A DNA stretch of 64,000 nucleotides from the NCBI RefSeq assembly GCF_021654335.1, contig NZ_AP023423.1, positions 2,169,001-2,233,000 on the forward strand. Direction: 5' to 3'. Source of the stretch: Sideroxyarcus emersonii. Its GTDB lineage: Bacteria; Pseudomonadota; Gammaproteobacteria; Burkholderiales; Gallionellaceae. The notes under the pieces were generated by a model. That model saw only the letters and a list, made by a program, of their open reading frames with translations. It ran no database searches and had not been told where the DNA came from. Of the stretch, positions 38,022-45,840 are shown piece by piece (positions within the stretch are counted from its first letter, which is position 1; each line of letters begins with the position of its first letter). The position numbers and the translations under genes are program-made.

Positions 38022-39577
38022 GCGCAACAAGCCCCGGTCTCCTGGACGATCCTGGCTTCGTCCCAGCCCAGAACCGGCGCCACCAGTTCCGCCAGATGAC
38101 GCACCGCACGGGCGTCCAGCCGCGCCAGGATCAGCAACGGCATGCGCCGGCGCAACAGGTCGGACAGGTGTACCGCCATCTCGTCGCGCGCGCACAGCAG
38201 CAGATCGGCATAGACGAATGGCAGCGCCGGCACGATGCGCGCGGCCAGCTGTGGCGTTTCCTCGACCATGCGCAAGACCTGATCGACGCGGGCGCCGTGG
38301 CGATGCAGCAGCCATCCCGCGCACTCCGCATCGATGCCGAAGCGCTGCGCCGTCGCCACAGCATCAGCCGACCAGGCCGCAAAATCCTGCAGGGGCTCCC
38401 AGGGGAAGCCCCCGCCCCGGGTAGCACAGCCGGCCGCCACACCAAGCCGGGCGCATACCGTATCGACGATCACGGTCGCGTCTTCGCGCGCCGAGGTGAG
38501 CTTGCCGCCGATGGCGTAAAGCAGGCCGTTGGCGGCGGCCTTCAGTTCCCAATCGCGGCTGGCGTCAGAAGGATGCGCGGCATCGCTCCGCTTCATCACA
38601 CGCAAGCCGGCATAGCTGCCGATGACATCCGCCCGGGTCCACGCCGTCTTCAGGTAGCGGCTGGCGGCGGCCAGCAGGTATTCCACGTCAGCCTCTTCGA
38701 CCATCACATGCTCGATGTCGCCACGATAATCGGTATCGGTAGTGCCGAGCAGCGTGCGCCCGTACCACGGGATGACAAAGAACACGCGTCCGTCCTCTTT
38801 CGTCGTGAGCAGGATCGCCTCGTTCGTCGGCAAGGCCGGCAGCACCAGATGGATGCCCTTGCTCAGGCGGCACCATGACCTGCCTTGTTCCGTCGCAGCC
38901 GTCCATTGCCCGGCTGTGCTCACGCATTGGCTGGCGCGCACTTGTGTCGTGATGCCGCTCTCCACGTCCAGCACCGTGGCGCCGCACACCTGCGCGCGCT
39001 CCTCGTTCCATGCCACGAGCCTGGCATAATTGACGCACACCGCGCCATGCGCCATCGCACCTGCTACCAGCTCCAGCACCAGCCGCGCATCGTCGGTCTG
39101 CGCGTCGCCGTAGGTGAAGCCGCCCTTCAGGGTGGCATCGTCCAGAAACGGGAAATGAGCGGAGAATTCCTGCTTGCCGTGGTAACGATGCCGCATCGGC
39201 TCGTCCGGGAACCCGGCCAGCATGTCGTACAAGGTCAGTCCCGCTTTCAGCAACAAGGTGCCGTTGCGGCTGTCCGCATACACCGGCACGCCGAAGCGCA
39301 GCGGCCACACGCGATGCGGTGCCGCCTGCAACAGCAGGCTCCGCTCCTTCAGCGCCTTGCGCACCAGCCGGAAATCGTAGGTCTCCAGATAGCGCAGGCC
39401 GCCGTGGATCAGCTTGCTCGACGCCGACGAGGTCGCGCCCGCCCAGTCGCCCTGCTCTACCAGCGCGACCCGCAGACCGCGCAGTGCCGCATCGTAAGCA
39501 GTCCACGCGCCGTAGATGCCGCCGCCGCAGACCAGCAGGTCGAACTCCCCGCGCAGCGCGGAAAAGTCGCGCTTCAT
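38018..39577 (-). CDS. glpD: FAD-dependent glycerol-3-phosphate dehydrogenase
   Basis: 519 residues. FAD-binding GGGIYGAWTAYDAALRGL at the N-terminus, the substrate-site SSKLIHGGLRYLE, and GKLTSAREDA near 385. It oxidises sn-glycerol-3-phosphate to dihydroxyacetone phosphate and feeds electrons to the quinone pool. It overlaps both neighbours by 4 bp (phosphodiesterase and kinase). Confidence 0.95.
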   Translation of the reverse strand: MKRDFSALRGEFDLLVCGGGIYGAWTAYDAALRGLRVALVEQGDWAGATSSASSKLIHGGLRYLETYDFRLVRKALKERSLLLQAAPHRVWPLRFGVPVYADSRNGTLLLKAGLTLYDMLAGFPDEPMRHRYHGKQEFSAHFPFLDDATLKGGFTYGDAQTDDARLVLELVAGAMAHGAVCVNYARLVAWNEERAQVCGATVLDVESGITTQVRASQCVSTAGQWTAATEQGRSWCRLSKGIHLVLPALPTNEAILLTTKEDGRVFFVIPWYGRTLLGTTDTDYRGDIEHVMVEEADVEYLLAAASRYLKTAWTRADVIGSYAGLRVMKRSDAAHPSDASRDWELKAAANGLLYAIGGKLTSAREDATVIVDTVCARLGVAAGCATRGGGFPWEPLQDFAAWSADAVATAQRFGIDAECAGWLLHRHGARVDQVLRMVEETPQLAARIVPALPFVYADLLLCARDEMAVHLSDLLRRRMPLLILARLDARAVRHLAELVAPVLGWDEARIVQETGACCA

Positions 39578-40317
39578 TCGTCCCTCATCCGCAACGCCAT
39601 CTGCGGCACGTCGCTGATCAGCACATCCACTTCCAGCGCCAGCGCGCGGCCGATCTCGGCTTCGCTGTTGCAGGTATACACGGCGATGCGTTTGCCGCGT
39701 TCGCGCACCAGACCCATCATATCAACGTCCAGCGTGGAGATGTGGACACACAGGCCATGCAGGAAGGGCTGTCGGGTCAATGTCCGCCGCGCGAAATCCA
39801 CATCGTGTTCCGGCTCAAGATTGAACACCAGCGGGCAACGGGGATCGATGCGATGCGCATAGACCAGGCTGTCCAGGTTGAAGGAAGAGACCATGATGCG
39901 GTCGTCCGCCGCCGGCCCGGCCAGCGCCAGCGTCTGCCTGACCTTCAACTCCTGGCGCGCGACAGATTCCCAGTCGCGATTCTTGATCTCCAGCAGCAAA
40001 CGGCAGCGCGCGCGGTAGGCGGCAATGAACTCCCGCAGCTGCATCACCCCTTCGGGAGTAGCCGATGCGCCGAAATGCGCGGCGAAATCCATCGCCTGCA
40101 ACTGTGCCAGGTCGAAATCGTCGATGCGCTTGCCGGGCAGCTCCAGTTTCTTCAGGTCGCGGTCATGCCACAGCACGGCGATCTCGTCGCGGCTCAGCTG
40201 CACATCGGTCTCGATGCCGTCTATCGGGTAATGCAGTGCCTTGTCGAAAGCGGTGCGCGTGTTTTCAGCCGCCTCCCTGTTCGCGCCGCGATGGGCGAAG
40301 ACCAACGTTCCGTTCAT
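39574..40317 (-). CDS. glycerophosphodiester phosphodiesterase (UgpQ-type)
   Basis: 247 residues, cytoplasmic (no signal peptide). HRGANREAAENT (catalytic His and the E-N pair) and DGIETDVQLSRD are the GDPD signature. It hydrolyses glycerophosphodiesters, the deacylated phospholipid head groups, to glycerol-3-phosphate and alcohol, which GlpD then uses. The ATG at 40317 overlaps the hydrolase stop by 4 bp. Confidence 0.93.
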   Translation of the reverse strand: MNGTLVFAHRGANREAAENTRTAFDKALHYPIDGIETDVQLSRDEIAVLWHDRDLKKLELPGKRIDDFDLAQLQAMDFAAHFGASATPEGVMQLREFIAAYRARCRLLLEIKNRDWESVARQELKVRQTLALAGPAADDRIMVSSFNLDSLVYAHRIDPRCPLVFNLEPEHDVDFARRTLTRQPFLHGLCVHISTLDVDMMGLVRERGKRIAVYTCNSEAEIGRALALEVDVLISDVPQMALRMRDE

Positions 40318-41453
40318 GGCAATTCCTCGATGAATCTCTGCATGGACGCTTCCATCGCAGCATAGTGCGGGTTGTACATCAGGCGGCGCAACAAGCCCCG
40401 GCCGAGATACTGCGGATCCACCTCGCCCAGCCAGGCGTCCTGCGGCTGCGTCATGCAGGCGCGATAGCGCTCGCCATCCTTCTCGCAATAATGCAGGCAG
40501 TTGGCATAATCCCCGGCCGCGCCGTAGTGCGGGTCGTCCGGCGGCATGACGATGGCGGTATGGGCACTGCTCAGGATGCGTCTTTCGGGGATGGCGCTAT
40601 CCACCCATTCCACATTGCGCCGTTCGATCTTTTCGGTCGAGTACCAGACCAGCCTGCTGCATGGATGCCGCGCACGCTGCATGAACCGCAGGGTCGCGGC
40701 CGGCATCACCGTGGCATCGTCCGCACTGGCGGCGGCGAATACCGGGATGTCCATGTCGCATTGCGGCAAGGCCTGCGTCAGCGCGTGCATCTGCGCTGCC
40801 GCGTTCTTGCAGAACGACTCATATTTATACAGGTCCTTGTCCTGCATCACGCTGACCCACGCCGCAGCGGGCATCAGCCAGCTATAGAGCTTATGCAGGT
40901 TGGCCCAGCGCGCCAGCGGGGTGATCTCGAAAGCCGGCGAGAACAGGAACAGGCCTCGCACCCGCAAATCCTGCACGGCCTGCAGCACGCTCAATGCGGC
41001 GCCCGCCGAGAAACCGGCCAGGTAAATCTCGTCCGCCTCGGCGGCGAGGCAGTCGGCACCATAGGCCACGGCCGCCGCCCATTCGCGTCGGTGCATCTCG
41101 AGCAGGTCGCCGGGCTGGGTACCATGCCCCGGCAGCAGCACCGCCATCACGCGAAAGCCGTTGCGCTGGAAGAACGCGGCCAAATGCCGCATGTGATAGG
41201 GGGAATCTGTCAGGCCGTGCGTCAGCAGCACGCCGCGCCGGCAAGGCTTGTCGCGCCCCTGCCGATAGTCGCCCGCAGGATGCAGCTCGAAAGGGGAGTT
41301 GCCCGTGACGATCCTTTCCGCTTCATTCTTCCCTTCATGAAGCTGTCGCAGCATCGCCTGCGTTTGCGACACGTAGTCCGCGAATGGCCATCCCTTGCCG
41401 GCAAAACGTGCGTTCACGCCGGAAGGTCGGTGCCGCAAGCCAAGTATCCCCAT
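40314..41453 (-). CDS. alpha/beta hydrolase (lipase/esterase-like)
   Basis: 379 residues. Oxyanion region LLTHGLTDSPYHM, nucleophile elbow GFSAG, then a late Asp and the His in SSAHTAIVMPPDD. No clear signal peptide. I chose the ATG at 41453 with GGGGAG just upstream; a TTG 17 codons earlier is possible. It heads the operon with GDPD, glpD and the FGGY kinase, so an acyl-lipid (lysophospholipid or acylglycerol) substrate is plausible, but this is inference. Confidence 0.85.
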   Translation of the reverse strand: MGILGLRHRPSGVNARFAGKGWPFADYVSQTQAMLRQLHEGKNEAERIVTGNSPFELHPAGDYRQGRDKPCRRGVLLTHGLTDSPYHMRHLAAFFQRNGFRVMAVLLPGHGTQPGDLLEMHRREWAAAVAYGADCLAAEADEIYLAGFSAGAALSVLQAVQDLRVRGLFLFSPAFEITPLARWANLHKLYSWLMPAAAWVSVMQDKDLYKYESFCKNAAAQMHALTQALPQCDMDIPVFAAASADDATVMPAATLRFMQRARHPCSRLVWYSTEKIERRNVEWVDSAIPERRILSSAHTAIVMPPDDPHYGAAGDYANCLHYCEKDGERYRACMTQPQDAWLGEVDPQYLGRGLLRRLMYNPHYAAMEASMQRFIEELP

Positions 41454-41460
41454 CTTCTCC

Positions 41461-41482
41461 CCGTCATATTCGCGTAACAAGC
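41461..41482 (+). promoter_or_regulatory. weak Pho-box-like pair before the EAL-CBS-GGDEF gene
   Basis: CCGTCATATTC followed by GCGTAACAAGC: two 11-bp units with T-C-A / T-A-A in the same register. Only the first unit is close to CTGTCAT. It lies between two divergent operons. Weak by itself; listed because better arrays occur nearby. Confidence 0.3.
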
Positions 41483-41526
41483 CGGAGTTATCGTCCGCTC
41501 CCAAATCAGGCTAGCAGGAGGACTCC

Positions 41527-43389
41527 ATGCTCGGCATTCTACCTGTCGAAAAGTACCGCACCACCGCCCGCGCACAGTTTTTGGCAAGACTACCCTTGCC
41601 GCGCATGAAGGAGCAAGCAATGACGCCTCTCCGCGAAATCCTGGAACAGCGACGCTTGAGCGCACTGTTCCAACCCATCATCGATCTCAAGAGCGGCGAG
41701 TTCCTGGGCTTCGAGGGATTGATACGCGGTCCGGCGGACAGTCCGCTGCATTCCCCGATCAACCTGTTCGGCGCCGCGGAACAGCAGGGGCTGCAGCTGG
41801 AACTGGAGATGCTGTCGCGCCAGACCGTGCTGGAAACATTCGCCCGGCTCAACCTGCCCGGCAACCTTTTCCTCAACGTCAGCCCGCTGACCTTGACCAA
41901 CCCGAGCTTCAAGAACGGCCAGACGCTGGCCTTCCTGAGCCAGCTGGGCCTCAACCCGGAACGGGTCATCATCGAGATCACCGAGAACCAGCCGACCTTC
42001 GATTTCGAAGGCATGCGCAATGCGTTGCTGCACTACCGCTCGATGGGCTTCAAGATCGCCATCGACGACCTGGGCGAAGGTTTCTCCAGCCTGCGCCTGT
42101 GGTCGGAACTGCGCCCGGAATTCATCAAGATCGACATGCATTTCGTGCAGGGCGTGGATCACGACCCGATCAAGCTGCAGTTCCTCAAATCCATCCAGCA
42201 CATCGCCGAGAGCTGCGGCACCCATGTCATCGCCGAAGGGGTGGAGACCGAAGCCGAGCTGCGCGTAGTGAAGGACATCGGCATCGCCCTGGGCCAGGGC
42301 TATTTCATCGCACGCCCCAGCCCGACGCCACCGCTGCTGGCCTCCTCCGAGACCAGCAGCATCATCAACTCGACCAACATCGCCGTCTTCCCCAAGGCCG
42401 AACTGAACCGGCGTTCGCAGATGAGCGCACACAAGCTGCTGACCTACGTCGAGCCGGTGCATCCCGAGACCCTGAACGATCATGTGTTCCAGCGCTTCAC
42501 CGACAATCCCGCGCTGCGCACCATCCCCGTGGTCAAGGGCGGCAAACCGCATGGGCTGATCAACCGCTACCAGTTCATCGACCGCTTCGCCAAGCCCTAC
42601 CAGCGCGAACTGATGGGCCGGAAACCCTGCGGGGGGCTGATCGCGGGGGAACCGCTGCTGGTGGAGAAGAGCATGCCCATCGAGGAGCTCAGCCACTTCC
42701 TGGCGGAAGCCGACAGTCGCCATTTTGCCGACGGCTTCATCATCACCGAAAACGGACGCTACATCGGCGTCGCCTCGGGACAGGACCTGTTGCGGGAGCT
42801 GACGCAGATGCAGCTGGAAGCCGCACGCTACGCCAACCCTCTCACGCTGCTGCCGGGCAACGTGCCGATCAATGAGCACATCGAACGCCTGCTGCAGGCG
42901 GACACCCCCTTCGTCGCCTGCTATTGCGACCTCGACCACTTCAAGCCCTTCAACGATACCTACAGCTATCGCAAGGGCGACGAAATGATCCAGCTCACCG
43001 GCCGCATCCTCAGCTGGGCCTGCGATCCCAAACTCGATTTCATCGGCCACATCGGCGGCGACGATTTCATCCTGCTGATGCAGAGCCGCGACTGGCGCAG
43101 CCGTTGCGAACAGGCGCTGCGTTCGTTCGAACAGGCTGCCGAACTGATGTTCCGGGAAGAGCACCTGGCCGCCGGCGGATACAGCAGCGAGGGGCGCGAC
43201 GGCACCGTCACGTTCCATCCGCTCACCAGCCTGTCCATCGGCGCGACGCAGATCCAGCCGGGGCTGTTCATGTCGCATCACGAAGTCTCCGCCGCCATGA
43301 CCGACGCCAAGAAGATGGCCAAAAAAACTGCCGGCAACAGCCTGTTCATCGAGCAACGCAGCCAACCGACCACCAGGAGCATGCCATGA
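41527..43389 (+). CDS. EAL-CBS-GGDEF protein (c-di-GMP turnover)
   Basis: 620 residues. An EAL phosphodiesterase domain (about 33-275) comes first: EGLIRG (EAL variant), LFLNVSP, IEITEN, DDLGEGFSS, KIDMHF, AEGVET are all conserved. A CBS-pair-like region follows (about 305-430), then a GGDEF domain with GGDDF in the active site. Both enzyme domains look intact, so it may make or degrade c-di-GMP. The start has AGGAGG 5 nt upstream. The stop overlaps the next start (ATGA). Confidence 0.92.
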   Translation: MLGILPVEKYRTTARAQFLARLPLPRMKEQAMTPLREILEQRRLSALFQPIIDLKSGEFLGFEGLIRGPADSPLHSPINLFGAAEQQGLQLELEMLSRQTVLETFARLNLPGNLFLNVSPLTLTNPSFKNGQTLAFLSQLGLNPERVIIEITENQPTFDFEGMRNALLHYRSMGFKIAIDDLGEGFSSLRLWSELRPEFIKIDMHFVQGVDHDPIKLQFLKSIQHIAESCGTHVIAEGVETEAELRVVKDIGIALGQGYFIARPSPTPPLLASSETSSIINSTNIAVFPKAELNRRSQMSAHKLLTYVEPVHPETLNDHVFQRFTDNPALRTIPVVKGGKPHGLINRYQFIDRFAKPYQRELMGRKPCGGLIAGEPLLVEKSMPIEELSHFLAEADSRHFADGFIITENGRYIGVASGQDLLRELTQMQLEAARYANPLTLLPGNVPINEHIERLLQADTPFVACYCDLDHFKPFNDTYSYRKGDEMIQLTGRILSWACDPKLDFIGHIGGDDFILLMQSRDWRSRCEQALRSFEQAAELMFREEHLAAGGYSSEGRDGTVTFHPLTSLSIGATQIQPGLFMSHHEVSAAMTDAKKMAKKTAGNSLFIEQRSQPTTRSMP

Positions 43390-43529
43390 GAAAAACCGCC
43401 GCAGGAAACGCAGCAGTCTCCGAAAAAACCACGCCCAGCATCCGCAGCCTGCTGCTCACCTGCGGCATCGGCGGCGCACTCGACTACCTGTGCACCTTCT
43501 CGGTGTTCTCCGTGCTGTCGGCAGCGTGA
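43386..43529 (+). CDS. small membrane protein of 47 residues
   Basis: Starts MRKTAAGNAAVSEKTTPSIR and continues as one hydrophobic segment of about 27 residues to the stop. It overlaps the EAL-GGDEF stop (ATGA) and its own stop overlaps a GTG start of the acyltransferase (GTGA), so all three should be translationally coupled. No family recognised. It could be a real single-pass peptide or a decayed longer gene. Confidence 0.6.
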   Translation: MRKTAAGNAAVSEKTTPSIRSLLLTCGIGGALDYLCTFSVFSVLSAA

Positions 43530-44431
43530 AGCGGGAGAACGACTTGGCCAGACGACTGATCGCCCTGTTCCGCGCCGTGCGCCTCGCGCTGCACATCGGC
43601 TACGGCCTCGCCCTGGCCGTGGCCTATCCATGGTTCAGCCTGGCCTTGCAGCGGCGCATCCTGCAGCGCTGGTCGTCCGGCTTGCTGGACATCTTCAATG
43701 TGCGCATCGAGATCGATGACGCCGATCCGCTACGCTCGCTGCGCCACGGCCTCATCGTCACCAACCACATCTCGTGGCTGGATGTGTTCGTGCTGAATGC
43801 CGTGGTGCCGATGCGTTTCGTCGCAAAATCGGAAGTGCGCCGCTGGCCGGCGATCGGCTGGCTGTGTGCGCGCGCGCAGACCCTGTTCATCGAACGCGGC
43901 AAGGCTCGCTCCGCCGCGCGCATCAACGTGCAACTGGTCGAGCTGCTACAGCGCGGCGGCTGCCTTGCGATCTTCCCCGAAGGCACCACCACCGACGGCA
44001 CCCGGGTGGCGCATTTCCATGCCTCGCTGCTGCAACCCGCCATCGACGCCGGCGCCCAGGTACATCCCGTCGCCATCCGTTATCAGGACAGGAACGGCGC
44101 ACACAGCATGGCCGCCGCCTATATCGACGATATGTCCTTCGGCGCTTCGATGTGGAACATCCTGAGCGAACCGGAACTGCACGTCCGCCTGGTCGCCACC
44201 CCGCCGCTGGAGGCGAGCGGCACCGACCGGCGCATCCTGACGAATTCCGTGCGGCACCACATCAGCATGGCGCTGGCCGACATGCATGCCGCGCCCATCA
44301 TGTCACCGCAGCTCGCCGATCCCGCACATGTCATCGCGCGCATGGAAGCCGAACAGCACTTCCAGTCGCTCTACTGCGTCCTGCTCTATCCGTCGCTCGC
44401 ACACGAGGCCTCGCCGCACCAGGCCAAGTGA
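43526..44431 (+). CDS. 1-acylglycerol-3-phosphate / lyso-ornithine-lipid O-acyltransferase (OlsA-like)
   Basis: About 301 residues. PlsC-type motifs: NHISWLD (Hx4D) and FPEGTTTDG; an N-terminal hydrophobic anchor. Directly upstream of olsB, so the probable role is the second acylation in ornithine lipid synthesis (OlsA); a PlsC role in phospholipid synthesis is the alternative. Start: GTG at 43526, coupled to the 47-residue gene; a TTG at 43544 with GGGAG 7 nt before it is the other candidate. Confidence 0.88.
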   Translation: MKRENDLARRLIALFRAVRLALHIGYGLALAVAYPWFSLALQRRILQRWSSGLLDIFNVRIEIDDADPLRSLRHGLIVTNHISWLDVFVLNAVVPMRFVAKSEVRRWPAIGWLCARAQTLFIERGKARSAARINVQLVELLQRGGCLAIFPEGTTTDGTRVAHFHASLLQPAIDAGAQVHPVAIRYQDRNGAHSMAAAYIDDMSFGASMWNILSEPELHVRLVATPPLEASGTDRRILTNSVRHHISMALADMHAAPIMSPQLADPAHVIARMEAEQHFQSLYCVLLYPSLAHEASPHQAK

Positions 44432-44463
44432 CTTCATCAATTTTTCATATTCCCTTAACCCCG
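44431..44463 (+). promoter_or_regulatory. Pho-box-like array upstream of olsB
   Basis: Three consecutive 11-bp units: ACTTCATCAAT, TTTTCATATTC, CCTTAACCCCG, each with TTCA/TTAA at the same place. This is the direct-repeat layout of PhoB sites (CTGTCAT every 11 bp). A possible -10 (CAATAT) follows at about 44468-44473. Binding by PhoB is inferred, not shown. Confidence 0.5.
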
Positions 44464-44514
44464 CTGCAATATCCGCTCGCTAACCTGCTCCCATCAATTC
44501 AACGGGAGAACACA

Positions 44515-45273
44515 ATGCTGGACCTGATCAAGCAAGAGCAGCGCGAAACACCCGGCAGGCTCACTTTCAGCCTGGCACGCACGGTCGCCGAAGTGGCGGA
44601 AGCCCAGCGTGTCCGCTTCAAGGTCTTCGCCGAAGAGATGGGGGCCAAGCTGCCCAGCGCCGCACTGGGCCTGGATATCGACCGTTTCGACGAGTTCTGC
44701 GACCACCTGCTGGTGCGCGACCATGGCAACGACAAGGTCGTCGGCACCTACCGCATCCTGCCGCCGGAGCAGGCGGTGATCGCGGGCGGCTATTACTCCG
44801 AGACCGAATTCGACCTGTCGCGCCTGATGCACCTGCGCGACCGCATGGTCGAAGTCGGACGCTCCTGCGTGCACCCCGATTACCGCGACGGCGCGACCAT
44901 CACCCAGCTATGGAGCGGCCTGGCCGACTACATCGGCAAGCACGGCCATGAATACCTGATCGGCTGCGCCAGCATCAGCATGGGCGACGGCGGCCACTAT
45001 GCCGCCAGCGTCTACAACAAGGTGCACAAACTGCACGGCGCCCCCGCCGAATACCACGTGTTTCCGCACTGCCGCCTGCCGCTGGAATCGCTGAACCAGA
45101 ATCTGGATGTCACCATCCCGCCGCTGATCAAGGGGTACCTGCGCCTGGGTGCCTATGTCGCCGGCGAGCCGGCATGGGATCCCGACTTCAATTGTGCGGA
45201 CCTGTTCATCCTGATGCCGGTATCGCGCATGAACGCCCGCTACGCCAAGCATTTCATGCGGAAGGCCGCCTAG
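44515..45273 (+). CDS. olsB: L-ornithine N-alpha-acyltransferase OlsB
   Basis: 252 residues. GNAT-like acyltransferase of the OlsB/hemolysin-like family: it transfers a 3-hydroxy fatty acid to the alpha-amine of ornithine, the first step of ornithine lipids, which carry no phosphate. Motifs seen: RFKVFAEEMGA, DEFCDHLLVRD, VGTYRILPP, VEVGRSCVHPDYRDG. The start has GGGAG 7 nt upstream. Its own promoter region carries the Pho-like array, and OlsA-like is just upstream. Confidence 0.93.
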   Translation: MLDLIKQEQRETPGRLTFSLARTVAEVAEAQRVRFKVFAEEMGAKLPSAALGLDIDRFDEFCDHLLVRDHGNDKVVGTYRILPPEQAVIAGGYYSETEFDLSRLMHLRDRMVEVGRSCVHPDYRDGATITQLWSGLADYIGKHGHEYLIGCASISMGDGGHYAASVYNKVHKLHGAPAEYHVFPHCRLPLESLNQNLDVTIPPLIKGYLRLGAYVAGEPAWDPDFNCADLFILMPVSRMNARYAKHFMRKAA

Positions 45274-45300
45274 TTCCCGATTGCGTTTCCCCCTCCCATT

Positions 45301-45331
45301 ACGCGCACGCAGTCCGGTGCGCGTTCTTTTT
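45301..45331 (+). terminator. terminator after olsB
   Basis: ACGCGCAC / GTGCGCGT, 8 bp stem with an 8-nt loop, followed by TCTTTTT. Confidence 0.85.
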
Positions 45332-45356
45332 GGCGGGAGGGAACTGCTGTTATATT
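45330..45356 (+). promoter_or_regulatory. promoter of dgkA
   Basis: TTGGCG, 15 nt, TATATT with TG one base before the -10 (extended -10). It overlaps the end of the olsB terminator and lies 40 nt before the dgkA start. Confidence 0.5.
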
Positions 45357-45396
45357 GCTGCAGCACATTGATGTCATACATTTCAGGAGCCGTTCG

Positions 45397-45765
45397 ATGG
45401 AAAGTCCGTATAAAGGTAAGACAGGTCTGGTACGTTTGTGGAACGCTTTCGGCTATTCGCTGGCCGGGTTCCGCGCCGCGTACAAGCACGAGGATGCGTT
45501 CCGGCAGGAAGTGCTGCTCGCCATCGTCATGATCCCGCTGGCGCTGTGGCTGCCGGTGAGCCACATCGGCAAGGCCTTGATGATCTCCAGCGTGCTGCTG
45601 GTGATCGTGATCGAATTGCTCAACTCCGCCATCGAGGCCACCGTGGACCGCATCTCGCTGGAAAACCACGATCTGGCCAAGCGTGCTAAGGACATCGGCA
45701 GCTCGGCAGTCCTGGTGAGCCTGATCAATGTGCTGGTGGTATGGGGGCTGGTGCTGACGGCATGA
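45397..45765 (+). CDS. dgkA: diacylglycerol kinase DgkA
   Basis: 122 residues, the standard DgkA size, three membrane helices. The motif NSAIEATVDRIS(L) in ELLNSAIEATVDR is the active-site signature. It phosphorylates diacylglycerol to phosphatidic acid, returning lipid to phospholipid synthesis. AGGAG precedes the chosen ATG at 45397; an earlier ATG at 45355 lies in the promoter. Confidence 0.96.
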   Translation: MESPYKGKTGLVRLWNAFGYSLAGFRAAYKHEDAFRQEVLLAIVMIPLALWLPVSHIGKALMISSVLLVIVIELLNSAIEATVDRISLENHDLAKRAKDIGSSAVLVSLINVLVVWGLVLTA

Positions 45766-45786
45766 GCATCGGGCGCGGACAGGTTC

Positions 45787-45830
45787 CGTTCATCAACTCT
45801 TCAAGAAAATTTAATCAAATATTCACACGC
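45787..45830 (+). promoter_or_regulatory. four-unit Pho-box-like array upstream of the glycosyltransferase
   Basis: Four tandem 11-bp units: CGTTCATCAAC, TCTTCAAGAAA, ATTTAATCAAA, TATTCACACGC. The TTCA/TTAA core falls at the same place in each unit. This is the most regular array in the window. It ends 11 bp before the ATG at 45841, so any transcript starting downstream of it would be almost leaderless, or the start is the ATG at 45850. Confidence 0.5.
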
Positions 45831-45840
45831 GCGCGGCAGC

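Noticed and set aside
45370-45395. Pho-box-like TCA repeat before dgkA (GTCATACATTTCAG)
   Set aside because: The two TCA cores are 9 bp apart, not 11, so they cannot lie on the same face in the PhoB manner.
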